DNA of 64,000 bases from the NCBI RefSeq assembly GCF_947502065.1, contig NZ_CANMYE010000004.1, positions 62,001 to 126,000 on the forward strand, given 5' to 3'. Below the pieces are notes generated by a model. The model ran no database searches, was not told the DNA's origin, and saw nothing but the letters and a program-made list of their open reading frames with translations. This DNA is from an uncultured Pseudoteredinibacter sp. (GTDB lineage: Bacteria; Pseudomonadota; Gammaproteobacteria; Pseudomonadales; Cellvibrionaceae). Below are positions 1 through 8,588 of the stretch, in pieces. The translations under genes were made by a program, and so were the position numbers. The stretch's first letter is position 1; each line of letters begins with the position of its first letter.

Positions 1-2268
1 GTCAAACCAGCTTAGCTGCGCATTGAGGCTCTCTCTGTCTTCACCATAAGCGGGCACAGCGGAGAACTCTTCCAAGAAATCAGGTGTTCCCCTTAGTGTA
101 TCGGCATTAAAGGTATAATCCAAATGTACCCTAACATCCCCTATACCGCTATTAGGATACCAATCAAGTTGAACCGTATAATTATCAGCAAATGAGAAGT
201 TTTGTTTCACTTCCTGAGACTCTATAAGCTCTGCTAAAGCATTATAATAATCATCAAACTGACTGCTGTTGCGGGCATAAAAGGTCGATAGGCCAAACTT
301 AAGGTTTTGTGTAATTAACCAATCTAGTTGAAGCTCTATACCTTTATTATGGGTATCTCCATTGATGATGTAGTATATGACACCTGCATCTTGTGGCCGT
401 TGCCCAAGAATAGTTCGCTGACTACCATCAACCTGCAAATCATAAAAGCTCAGTTGAACCCTAAGATTACCGTCAAAGTAATCACCCTTTACCCCCAACT
501 CTAAATTCTTAACATCTTCCGGAGCGATAGGCAGCTGCGCGGTAGCAACTTCTAGAGAATCATAGCCACCCGATTTATAACCCGTTGAGTAGCTGCCATA
601 TACTATAGACTCTTCTGTTATTCTGTAGTTTGCTAGAATCCTACCGGTTAGTTTTGACCACTTCTTAGAAGCCTGCGTAAGATCAACTTGCCCGAAGAAC
701 AAGTTGTACAATTGTAAATCTGGATTGTCTTGCGCATAATCACTTAAAGGGATATACCAGCTGAAGCTTTTCTTGTCTTCGCTATATCGTAAACCAAAAG
801 CCACATTAAGCTTTTCACTAAGTTGATAATCAATGTCGGCGTACACGCCGTAATTTTTAAAATCACCTTTATTAAATATGCTTTCGGTGTACAGATCTCC
901 TGAAGTGGCTGGCGCAAAGAAGTGTGGCGGAATGTTGGGATCTATGGCGTTTCTTAAAACATCAATGACAAAGCTGTAGCTTTCTTGAGATTGATCTAAC
1001 GGCGTCCCGCCTGTGAATTCCGAAGAAAACGCCGACCAAAATTCGGGGTCCCATAGATCTTCACCGCCCAAATTAAGAATGGCTGGGCCAGCCTGAAAAC
1101 TCATAAATGCATCTGTGCTTAGAGTGACTGGGATTATCTGCTGGATATCCTCTTGGCTATAATTAAGCCCTGCAACCAAGGTAAATTGGTCGGCATTATA
1201 ATTAAGCTGAATCTCACTGTAGAAAATATCTGAATCTTCGATATTATCGGTATCAATATAGCGTGATATATCTGCCGTTCCATCATCATCAAGCCTATTT
1301 GCCGTCTCAAACTCTCGGTAGCTACTTAAAAACTTAAGAGCGGCGGCTTCACTAATGGCGTATTCATACTTGATGCCAAATGCCTGCATATCCCGCTTTT
1401 CACCACCATTTCGCACATCATTATTAACTGGGCCTACAAACGGGTTAGTATTATTTGCAAAGGGGCCAATCCCTATACTTTGAGGGGCCGATTGATCGAT
1501 TTTATCCCAGTCATAACTCATACTCAGGCGATGTCCATCGGCCACTTCCCATAGCAAAGCAGCCCTTGCAGCAGAATTATCTTGCCCACCTGGATCCCCA
1601 CCTTCTCCGATATTATTTAGAACCCCATCGCGCTGATTGCTGAGCGCATTGACACGTAGGTATACCCCATCGCTTAGCGTGACATTCGCCATTGCTTCTA
1701 AGCGGCGAAGATTGAGATTCCCTAAACGTGCCGTAACAAAACCATAGTTTCCGGCATCTGGAGCATTGGGAATTATGTTCACAACACCAGCTGCAGCGTT
1801 ACGACCAAATAAAGTACCTTGGGGCCCCTTAAGAACCTCTATACGCTCAATATCCGAGAAGGAGATCGTAGTAGCAGCCCTTGGAATATAAGAACCGTCA
1901 AAAAAGGTAGCGACAGAAGGATCCCCTCCTGTACTAATATTGGTTCCTTTGATGCCTCTTATAGAAACCTCGGTCTGAGTTAGCTCCTTCTCGCTTACCT
2001 CTAAACCTGGGATGTAGCGGTGTATATCGACAATAGATCTTGCACCCACATTGGCAATATCATCCGCTGAAAACGTATTAATAGTGATTGGCACATCCAA
2101 ACTATTTTGAGGCCGTTTTTGTGCGGTGACGACGACCTCTTCTAGCACCAATCCATCCTTGCCCTGAGCAAGCAGCAAACCGCTTCGTAAGCTAGCGGCC
2201 AAGATAAACAATAAGCCAATTTTGATAAGCAGTGAATTTGTAATATATCTAGCGCTGTCTGCAGCCAT
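1..2268 (-). CDS. TonB-dependent receptor, C-terminus cut off by window start
   Basis: The frame is open from the ATG at 2268 to base 1 with no stop, so the gene continues outside the window. The first residues form a signal peptide (hydrophobic IGLLFILAASL) followed by a TonB-box-like EEVVVTAQKRPQ. A plug domain follows, with DIERIEVLKGPQGTLFGRNAAAG, the classic signature of outer-membrane TonB-dependent receptors, and then aromatic-rich beta-barrel strands. The protein should import a large or scarce substrate across the outer membrane using TonB-ExbB-ExbD energy. The FGRNAAAG form of the motif is common in the marine and sphingomonad-type receptor group. The substrate cannot be read from the sequence, and no regulator lies next to it. 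Confidence 0.93.
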   Translation of the reverse strand, partial: MAADSARYITNSLLIKIGLLFILAASLRSGLLLAQGKDGLVLEEVVVTAQKRPQNSLDVPITINTFSADDIANVGARSIVDIHRYIPGLEVSEKELTQTEVSIRGIKGTNISTGGDPSVATFFDGSYIPRAATTISFSDIERIEVLKGPQGTLFGRNAAAGVVNIIPNAPDAGNYGFVTARLGNLNLRRLEAMANVTLSDGVYLRVNALSNQRDGVLNNIGEGGDPGGQDNSAARAALLWEVADGHRLSMSYDWDKIDQSAPQSIGIGPFANNTNPFVGPVNNDVRNGGEKRDMQAFGIKYEYAISEAAALKFLSSYREFETANRLDDDGTADISRYIDTDNIEDSDIFYSEIQLNYNADQFTLVAGLNYSQEDIQQIIPVTLSTDAFMSFQAGPAILNLGGEDLWDPEFWSAFSSEFTGGTPLDQSQESYSFVIDVLRNAIDPNIPPHFFAPATSGDLYTESIFNKGDFKNYGVYADIDYQLSEKLNVAFGLRYSEDKKSFSWYIPLSDYAQDNPDLQLYNLFFGQVDLTQASKKWSKLTGRILANYRITEESIVYGSYSTGYKSGGYDSLEVATAQLPIAPEDVKNLELGVKGDYFDGNLRVQLSFYDLQVDGSQRTILGQRPQDAGVIYYIINGDTHNKGIELQLDWLITQNLKFGLSTFYARNSSQFDDYYNALAELIESQEVKQNFSFADNYTVQLDWYPNSGIGDVRVHLDYTFNADTLRGTPDFLEEFSAVPAYGEDRESLNAQLSWFD

Positions 2269-2608
2269 ACTCTATATCACCTGTTTTAATTGTCTGATCC
2301 ATATTATTTTCTGATTTCTCTATTTTCAGCTTAGACAATAGAAAAAAAACTGCCGGAAGATTTTTAATATATGAATGCTGAGGCAATCTCGCTGGATGAA
2401 TAGATGAAGCTTAGAAGCCCAAAAGACGGTAAAAAGATCAAATAGCAGAAGGCGTGGAGCCCGGAAGGACGTTTGTGGGTAGGTTTATAAGCTGTGATCT
2501 GGCATCTCAACCGCCAATCACATGAGCTATGAGAAGTCACACACAAGCACAGCTAATACGCTGGCAGTTAGCTTGCACAGCCTTTGGTTAAGCATTTAAA
2601 CATAGAGT
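2269..2608. other. Intergenic region between two minus-strand genes
   Basis: AT-rich stretch of about 340 bases between the EamA transporter and the TonB receptor that follows it on the minus strand. It should hold the receptor's promoter. A 60-codon frame inside it has no recognisable protein features and is not called. I see no strong hairpin, repeat or operator. Confidence 0.5.
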
Positions 2609-3478
2609 TTACCCACTATGCCTGCGACGCCCCAACAATAAAGCAAAGGCTATCAAAGCCGCCCCCAAGCCCAAGCGGCTTAGCTCTTCTAGCGTGCCGC
2701 CTTTTGCTTCGGCAAAAATAAACAGCGAAGCAAACATAGCCAGCGGCACTACGGCATTGTTAAAGGCCGCCAATATGCCGGTAGTGGTTAAAGTAGCGCC
2801 CTTATTCCACATAAAAAAGCCAAGGCCCGAAGCCACCAAGCCTAAATAGAGCAATACCGCCCATTGCTGTGCATTCGCCTCAAGAGGAATTGGCCCTTTG
2901 CCAGAGATAAGTGCAGCGGCTAAGGCGGTGAATAAAGCCCCACCCAAATACAACCAAGCAAAGACGGCACTATGGGCTAGCTCTGGGCGAGCCTGCTTCC
3001 AATCGCGATAAGCCACCTGCCCAAAAGCAAAAGCCAAATTAGCTATTTGTATTAGCGCAAAGCCCAACCAAATATCGGCACCTTCGGTATTTTTCGCTTT
3101 AATCACCGCGGCACCCGCCACCGATAAAGCTGCCGCCAATACATAATCAATAGAAAAATAACGCTTACGCAAGCTATCGATAATCACAATATACAGCGGG
3201 GTTAATACCGTAAACAGCGCTACCAAATGAGAAGGTAAATAACGAAACGAAGACAGCAAGCAGGTATACATCACGCCGTACTGAATAGCGCCAATGGCAA
3301 TAAGCTGCCACTTTTCTTGTTTATTAGTTTGCTGCCACCTTAAAAAGGGTAAGAACACCAACAGCGCCAACAATAAGCGCACATCCGCTACCTGCAATGG
3401 GTCAATACCTTTTAGGGCATTGCCAATTAAGCCGAAGGAAAAAGCCCAAATCAGAGAGGTGATAGCAAGATAGTGCAT
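2609..3478 (-). CDS. EamA/DMT-family inner-membrane transporter
   Basis: A 289-residue, very hydrophobic protein with about ten predicted membrane segments arranged as two repeats of five, the usual size and layout of EamA (DUF6) drug/metabolite transporters. It begins MHYLAITSLIWAFSFGLIG, where the SLIWAFSF segment is typical of the first helix of the family. It ends with a short basic tail (GRRRHSG). Family members export or import amino acids, nucleosides or other small metabolites, and the substrate here cannot be named. The gene stands alone between two TonB receptors on the same strand. Confidence 0.88.
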   Translation of the reverse strand: MHYLAITSLIWAFSFGLIGNALKGIDPLQVADVRLLLALLVFLPFLRWQQTNKQEKWQLIAIGAIQYGVMYTCLLSSFRYLPSHLVALFTVLTPLYIVIIDSLRKRYFSIDYVLAAALSVAGAAVIKAKNTEGADIWLGFALIQIANLAFAFGQVAYRDWKQARPELAHSAVFAWLYLGGALFTALAAALISGKGPIPLEANAQQWAVLLYLGLVASGLGFFMWNKGATLTTTGILAAFNNAVVPLAMFASLFIFAEAKGGTLEELSRLGLGAALIAFALLLGRRRHSG

Positions 3479-3641
3479 AGAGAGTTTTCTAAAATCTATT
3501 ATTGAGAGTTAAAGTACTTTCGCAGCCATGGACTGAGCCATAGACAAAGGCTTAAAAAAGAAAAAGAATCAAAAAAAGCAAAAACGTGAGCTAAAAACAA
3601 AAGCTTTGCCTTTAGCTCACACTGTCATCAGCTATATAAAC

Positions 3642-5558
3642 TTACCAGCGATAAGTCACACCTAGCGAATACTGATCGCCACGGCCCGGTGTACCCGGCA
3701 CTTCTTCGAAGGATTCATCCCATAGATTATCCACGGCAAATTTCACCTCTAAGCCTTCTAGCTGCTCGGGGAAGTAGCTAGCGGTTAGATGGGTGAAGAA
3801 AGCATCGTCATCGCCATTGCGCAGGGCGTTTTCCTGCTGCTGGCGCCACTCGTTATCGATACGCAGCTCGATGCCATCCATTGGGCGCCAAATGGCCGCT
3901 AGGGTAAAGCGGTGATCTGGGTAGTTTAAGGCGTAGAAGCTGGCATCCACATCAGCACTGCCATAATCTTCCGATTTATTTAGATGGGTATAGCTGGCCA
4001 CAATATCGGCCGTATCAAAACGTTTGGTCGCGATAAGCTCTAAGCCTAAGGTTTCGATATCCACTGGATTGGCCGAGCGTGCCGATGTGCGATCGAAGTT
4101 AAAAGTCCAATCGGTCAGCTCATTATCCCAACGATAAAACAGTGCCGCATCTAGGCTCCAGCTAAGGCGATCTAGCACCATACCCAGCTCTAGATTTTTG
4201 GTTCTTTCACGGCCAAGATCATGGTTGCTGCGGAACAAGCCACCGGTTTCGCTACCACCAATAGCGGTGTAGCCAACCACTTGGCTAGCTTCAGCATAGG
4301 ATAAATAAAAGGTCTCAGAGCTGGCATCGCTGTGATTAATTAACCAGTGAATATCCGCAATGGCCGAAACCTGGGATTCATCACGATTGGTTTTATCAAA
4401 AGCTGCCCCCAAACGCAGTTTTAATTGCTGATCATCTTGCAGTGCAATTTGATATTCAGGCAATACACTTAACTTCATATAACGGCGCGAGGTGAAGTTT
4501 TGCTCAAGCGTGGTGGAATCAATAGAATCGGCCGTAAACTGCGCCGAATAATTTAAGGCTAAGGCTTCATCCAAACCATGACGACCCGATACGGCCAAAG
4601 CTTTTACTGCGGTTTTATGAAAAGCTTGGAAAGCCGTTGGGCGCTCGCGTGAGAAAATATAATGATCGCTATTGCGGCGATAATAAGCCGAAACTTCAAA
4701 GCTATTCTGTTGGCCCTTAGCTGTACTGCCATAGCTTTGCTGATGGTTAAACATCAACAATTTGGTTTCCAAATCTTCGGTTTCGTTTACGCCAAACGGG
4801 GTGTACATATTAGGCCAACCAAAGAATTTACTCTGATAACCAAAAAATAAATCGGTTTGAGAATCGTCACCCAATAACTGAACACGTCCCGATGCGCGAT
4901 CATAATCGTGATCGCCGTGCTCGATACTGCCATCGCTTTCTGAGCGGGAATATTCCGCTTCTAGCCCCAAGGTCCAATCTTCTGCAGATTCCAGCTCGGT
5001 CGTCATGGCGCTGTGTACGCGCTGTACATTTAAGGCATTGTTTCCTGCTGCAGCCGATACGCTGCCACCAGCACGCACCGGCAACCAGGCGTAAGAGATG
5101 CTGCCCACTGAGCTGTTTACGCCATACAGGGCGTTATCGGCACCGGTTAAGACATCGGGCTTGCTCAACATTTCTGGGGCGATGGGGATCTCAGCAAAAT
5201 AGTGACCAGTTTGCGGGTCGATCAAGGTGGCACTACCGATGCGAAAGCCGGTGCTTTCAAAGATACCGCCACGAATGGTGACATCGGCCTGGGCCTCGGC
5301 CATATTGCGCGATTGCAAATCAATGCGCGGATCGTATTCTAAATTGGATATCGGTGAGCTATAGGTGCCCACTGGCTGATTGTTGGCGGTCATTACGCCC
5401 TGAACAATCACTTGCTCTAGTTTTGAGTTATCTTGCTTGTTGGCTGCGCTATTGGCTTTTTCAGCGATATTCTGAGCGGCCAAGCTTAGGCTGCTGCTTA
5501 GTGCGGCAACACTTAATACGCTGCCGTAAAGGGCAGCGTTACGTACAAAGGCTGTCAT
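3642..5558 (-). CDS. Short TonB-dependent outer-membrane receptor
   Basis: A 638-residue protein with a signal peptide (residues 1-28, ending SLSLAAQ), a TonB-box-like stretch LEQVIVQGV and a plug domain containing DVTIRGGIFESTG and ADNALYGVNSSVGS. A beta-barrel follows and ends in the usual aromatic residue (GVTYRW). The plug is more diverged than in the other receptors of the window: the common EVLRGP-LYG signature appears only as DVLTGADNALYG. The size matches small vitamin- or siderophore-type receptors. It is monocistronic, preceded by about 380 bases with a large hairpin. The substrate is unknown. Confidence 0.88.
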   Translation of the reverse strand: MTAFVRNAALYGSVLSVAALSSSLSLAAQNIAEKANSAANKQDNSKLEQVIVQGVMTANNQPVGTYSSPISNLEYDPRIDLQSRNMAEAQADVTIRGGIFESTGFRIGSATLIDPQTGHYFAEIPIAPEMLSKPDVLTGADNALYGVNSSVGSISYAWLPVRAGGSVSAAAGNNALNVQRVHSAMTTELESAEDWTLGLEAEYSRSESDGSIEHGDHDYDRASGRVQLLGDDSQTDLFFGYQSKFFGWPNMYTPFGVNETEDLETKLLMFNHQQSYGSTAKGQQNSFEVSAYYRRNSDHYIFSRERPTAFQAFHKTAVKALAVSGRHGLDEALALNYSAQFTADSIDSTTLEQNFTSRRYMKLSVLPEYQIALQDDQQLKLRLGAAFDKTNRDESQVSAIADIHWLINHSDASSETFYLSYAEASQVVGYTAIGGSETGGLFRSNHDLGRERTKNLELGMVLDRLSWSLDAALFYRWDNELTDWTFNFDRTSARSANPVDIETLGLELIATKRFDTADIVASYTHLNKSEDYGSADVDASFYALNYPDHRFTLAAIWRPMDGIELRIDNEWRQQQENALRNGDDDAFFTHLTASYFPEQLEGLEVKFAVDNLWDESFEEVPGTPGRGDQYSLGVTYRW

Positions 5559-5936
5559 CCTGCTCTCTTCCTACTTCTCTTTACTTGCGGTTAACCAGTG
5601 ACCATTACTGGGTTAACGGCGCAGGATTGTACATGATTGGCTATGGATGAAGTAGGAAATTTGATAATAATTCGCAAATAGCCTGGTATTGGTGGTGTTT
5701 ATAATGGTCGAAATTTGAGCGCTTGTTTAAGAGGGAGAACAGAAATGTTGTGTTTTGGAGTATTGAGGGAATCTGACCGCTTTCAGCTTTGACGATTGCT
5801 AGCCTGGAACACGCTTAAACCATCCAAGGGCGCTCGACTTCGCAGCATCCATGCTGCTCTACGGTTCCTGGCCAGCAACCGTCAAAGCTAAAAGCTACAT
5901 TGGGGCTTTTACAAGGAGAGACCTTGCGCCCTTGAC
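5559..5936. other. Intergenic region holding a long hairpin
   Basis: This 378-base gap lies between the short TonB receptor and the last gene of the four-gene AT-rich operon. The part near 5559-5640 is the receptor's leader. The 5785-5889 portion is an imperfect inverted repeat, listed separately. I see no coding potential. Confidence 0.6.
5785..5889. repeat. Imperfect inverted repeat, 26-bp arms, with nested palindrome
   Basis: The arms at 5785-5810 and 5864-5889 are reverse complements at 23 of 26 positions (core AGCTTTGACG with CGTCAAAGCT). A second palindrome, GCAGCAT-CC-ATGCTGC, sits in the loop at 5842-5857. The whole could fold into a branched hairpin. It lies just downstream of the last gene of the four-gene operon and could be a transcript end, a miniature transposable element or a recombination boundary. 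No T-tract follows, so a simple intrinsic terminator is less likely. Confidence 0.7.
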
Positions 5937-7340
5937 TTAGACATTCAACTCTTCAGTTACATTCTCAGGTGAATCACTAGCTTCAAACTGCGTGACATTT
6001 CTAACTTCTGAGAATATCGTCGGAATTGATGGTTCTTCTTCCTGCTTTTTCTCTTTTATCTTAGGAGCCTGGGCAACCCACTTGGTCAGAAGCTGGCCTG
6101 CATCATGATAAAATTTCGGGAATTGAGTAGAAACATCTTCTACGAATGTCTTGGCCCCTTTAAACCTTGCTCCTAGATCCACTACCCGAACAACTTCTAA
6201 GTATGTAGGTAGCTCTCGTACATTTGGTGGTATAAGAACAGATGGGTCTTCTAGTACTGCATCCAGTGATGCCATTGTTTCCGGTATTCTTTTCGGCCAA
6301 TAAGCCCTAATAGATAAGTTTTCGTAGTTAGTGCCTTTCAACTGACGGGTCAGCCAATTAATTGATGCAGTTGCCCTACTTTTGTCTTTAGGAGCTTCTA
6401 ATTTCATCGAAACATTGATGACCTTCCTAAGTACATCCGCTGACAACACAAGTCTAGATGCCGCATTAGGTATGTTAAACTCAGCCTTTAAACTGGACTC
6501 CTTTGCTAAATAAGCACAATCTTCTGAAAAATTCAGATCAGCATCTTTCTCCCTCTGCCGCGTGAGGTTTATATCAACAGGTTGACCGATAGCCATACTT
6601 AAATTCAGTGTCAGATGCCTCAGCAGTTGATGCCAACCAGATACAGACTCAGTTAAAAACTCTGCTTTTCTATTGAGAGCAACACCGTTTTGAACAGCAG
6701 TGCAAAGGTCTTTCCATAAAGCAGGCATTTTATTGAGTGCTGTAATACCTGAAGAGTCATGATCAAGGTAACGAACTAGCTCACTAAGAATATATGCTTG
6801 TTCTGGGTCATCAATCCCCTTGGCCCCAGTTAATAGAACAGCTTTTGACTTCAATGAAAGCCAAGAAAAATGGTAGAGCTCAACAGATTTTGTCTTCGAC
6901 TTAGCTATTGTCAAAGGGTGATGAGTAGGAGTTGTCGCAAACTGATTCGAAATTGTTATTACCGCATTTATCTTATACTGCTTTGCTAAAGACAGGTATT
7001 CTTCGACTTGATCGTTTGTAAGTTCTGCATTTCCTATTTTCGATTCAATTAATGCAGTCCAAGTCTTCGATCCATTAGCAACGACTACCAGACCATCTGG
7101 CCGCGGCCCCTTCCCTTTGTCTGCCGACTTAAATACCACCTCAGTGTAACAAGTAATTTTGGATCGCTTACCAATTGAAGCACCAGCATCTGAAAGGACA
7201 CTTGTAGCAAAACTTGGAACCACCATAAACGAGGCCAGCAAGGTTGATGTAGCTCGTTCCTCCTTTTTGGAATCAGCCACTGTCGGAATCAATCTAGCTA
7301 ACTGACCCGACGCCAATATTGATGTTATTTCTGAAGACAT
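5937..7340 (-). CDS. PD-(D/E)XK nuclease-family protein, last gene of a four-gene AT-rich operon
   Basis: A 467-residue soluble protein. Residues 60-115 carry the PD-(D/E)XK nuclease signature: a conserved Glu in TEVVF (E67), then RPDGLVVV (P81-D82), then ALIESKIG (E99, K101), and a downstream Gln in NDQVEEY (Q111). The order and spacing fit a Mg2+-dependent nuclease fold. The remainder is an alpha/beta region with no motif I can name and an acidic, low-complexity tail after about residue 420. Proteins of this general type occur as uncharacterised genes near defence systems. It starts 25 bases after the HEPN-like gene, so it is very likely translated from the same mRNA. Nuclease activity is inferred from the motif only. 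Confidence 0.75.
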   Translation of the reverse strand: MSSEITSILASGQLARLIPTVADSKKEERATSTLLASFMVVPSFATSVLSDAGASIGKRSKITCYTEVVFKSADKGKGPRPDGLVVVANGSKTWTALIESKIGNAELTNDQVEEYLSLAKQYKINAVITISNQFATTPTHHPLTIAKSKTKSVELYHFSWLSLKSKAVLLTGAKGIDDPEQAYILSELVRYLDHDSSGITALNKMPALWKDLCTAVQNGVALNRKAEFLTESVSGWHQLLRHLTLNLSMAIGQPVDINLTRQREKDADLNFSEDCAYLAKESSLKAEFNIPNAASRLVLSADVLRKVINVSMKLEAPKDKSRATASINWLTRQLKGTNYENLSIRAYWPKRIPETMASLDAVLEDPSVLIPPNVRELPTYLEVVRVVDLGARFKGAKTFVEDVSTQFPKFYHDAGQLLTKWVAQAPKIKEKKQEEEPSIPTIFSEVRNVTQFEASDSPENVTEELNV

Positions 7341-7365
7341 TATAAACTCCTTTTCTTTCCATTAT

Positions 7366-8088
7366 TCATTGGGCAGCCAAACCTTCTGACACAAGCTCTC
7401 CCTCATTAGACCTGTCTTTTCTTTTAGGCAATACAATCTTTCCATCAACAGATATTAGTCTAAAAATAGTGTCAAAGTAACTTGTTAATAACTTAGCTAT
7501 GGCTTTGTTATTGTCAAAAACTTGCTTCTTCCATTTAGCCTTCAATTCCTTGTATTTACAATTTAAAGCCAGCTCGAATGAATCATCAACTTCACTTACT
7601 AATCTCAACGAGGACAACCAATTTAGATCAAAGTCAGAATATCTTTCGCTATGTACATGTAAGTTTCGTGTATTATTGATTCCTTCAAGGCTATCCTTTA
7701 TTCTTGAATAAAGATCGTCAAAATCTGCCTTAATATCGAGCGACGGATCAGCCTTAGAGTACATTCTTGATATTTTCGTTGCGTACGAATTTAGACGTTC
7801 TTTTAGAATGTAAATTTCACTTATATAGCTCGCGATGATATGTTTGAAATATAAGTCAATACTTATTCGTTTACTTCTGGGAGGATTTAACCCAACCAAT
7901 ACCAATAGCAGCTCTATTGTCTCAATAGTTTCACAAATATCTGTAAAGCCTTTGAAAATCTTATAAAAGTCATCATACCCATCAGGTTCAAACTCCTCTC
8001 CTCTGTCTGAGGCCTCTTTCATAGGGACAATAAAAGTCTTAGCAAACTCAGCCATTTCCCCTTGATACGATTCTAAATCATCAATCAT
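7366..8088 (-). CDS. Helical protein with HEPN-type Rx4H motif
   Basis: A 240-residue, strongly helical, soluble protein with no signal peptide. Near residues 138-147 it has NNTRNLHVHS, in which R141 and H146 give the Rx4H arrangement with a neighbouring polar residue that is the catalytic hallmark of HEPN ribonuclease domains. The flanking helices (about 50-110 and 150-225) would complete the four-helix bundle. HEPN proteins act as RNases or RNA binders in toxin-antitoxin, abortive-infection and CRISPR-linked systems. The gene sits 37 bases after the small membrane protein and 25 bases before the PD-(D/E)XK gene. The family call rests on one motif and predicted helicity, so another helical fold is possible. 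Base composition is clearly AT-rich compared with the flanking receptor gene. Confidence 0.6.
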   Translation of the reverse strand: MIDDLESYQGEMAEFAKTFIVPMKEASDRGEEFEPDGYDDFYKIFKGFTDICETIETIELLLVLVGLNPPRSKRISIDLYFKHIIASYISEIYILKERLNSYATKISRMYSKADPSLDIKADFDDLYSRIKDSLEGINNTRNLHVHSERYSDFDLNWLSSLRLVSEVDDSFELALNCKYKELKAKWKKQVFDNNKAIAKLLTSYFDTIFRLISVDGKIVLPKRKDRSNEGELVSEGLAAQ

Positions 8089-8125
8089 TACACACTACCG
8101 ACTACCTAAACTTGTTAGAGGTTTT

Positions 8126-8518
8126 CTAGCTGGTGACAATTTCATAAGCCATCACTATTTTTTCTATTTGAATTGACGCACTTCTTCGATCCTCAGCTAC
8201 GGCAGTAATAAATTTAGTATTTTCATTGTCAGGTGCTTCGTCAGAAGTAAGAAGGGCCACGTCCATCCACTTTCCATCATCGGAAATTGCTGAAATATTA
8301 CCAATTGCGATCGTGTGTCCACTAGTTGTTACCAATCCAAAATACCACTGATCCCCCATCATTCGCTCAGTATACCAAGCGGGCAAAATTTCAGTTGCTT
8401 TTCCCGCGTCACTTAGCATTCCAATCTTTGACTTGATCTTTTTCCATTGCTCGTTTGACAACCACAGACTACTCAGCCCGGTTCCAACGGCAATTACTGA
8501 AAGTACTATTTCTAACAT
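8126..8518 (-). CDS. Small membrane-anchored protein of unknown function
   Basis: A 130-residue protein with one N-terminal membrane segment (residues 2-20, LEIVLSVIAVGTGLSSLWL), a short basic linker (KKIKSK) and a cytoplasm- or periplasm-facing domain of about 95 residues with beta-rich character (GDQWYFGLVTTSGHTIAIG). I do not recognise the family. It is the second gene of the AT-rich operon, 70 bases after the HEPN-SH3-cold-shock gene and 37 bases before the HEPN-like gene. A membrane-anchored small partner is common in defence operons, where it may tether or gate the effector, but here that is only an idea from context. Confidence 0.65.
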   Translation of the reverse strand: MLEIVLSVIAVGTGLSSLWLSNEQWKKIKSKIGMLSDAGKATEILPAWYTERMMGDQWYFGLVTTSGHTIAIGNISAISDDGKWMDVALLTSDEAPDNENTKFITAVAEDRRSASIQIEKIVMAYEIVTS

Positions 8519-8588
8519 AAATATCCTTTAATTCTGGTTAACTCGGAGTTCCAACGTTTCAAGCAGAAGCGCCAGCTTGGCTGGCATC

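Noticed and set aside
2364-2546. 60-codon minus-strand ORF between the receptor and the EamA gene
   Set aside because: Composition is not protein-like and there is no start signal; the region is better read as intergenic.
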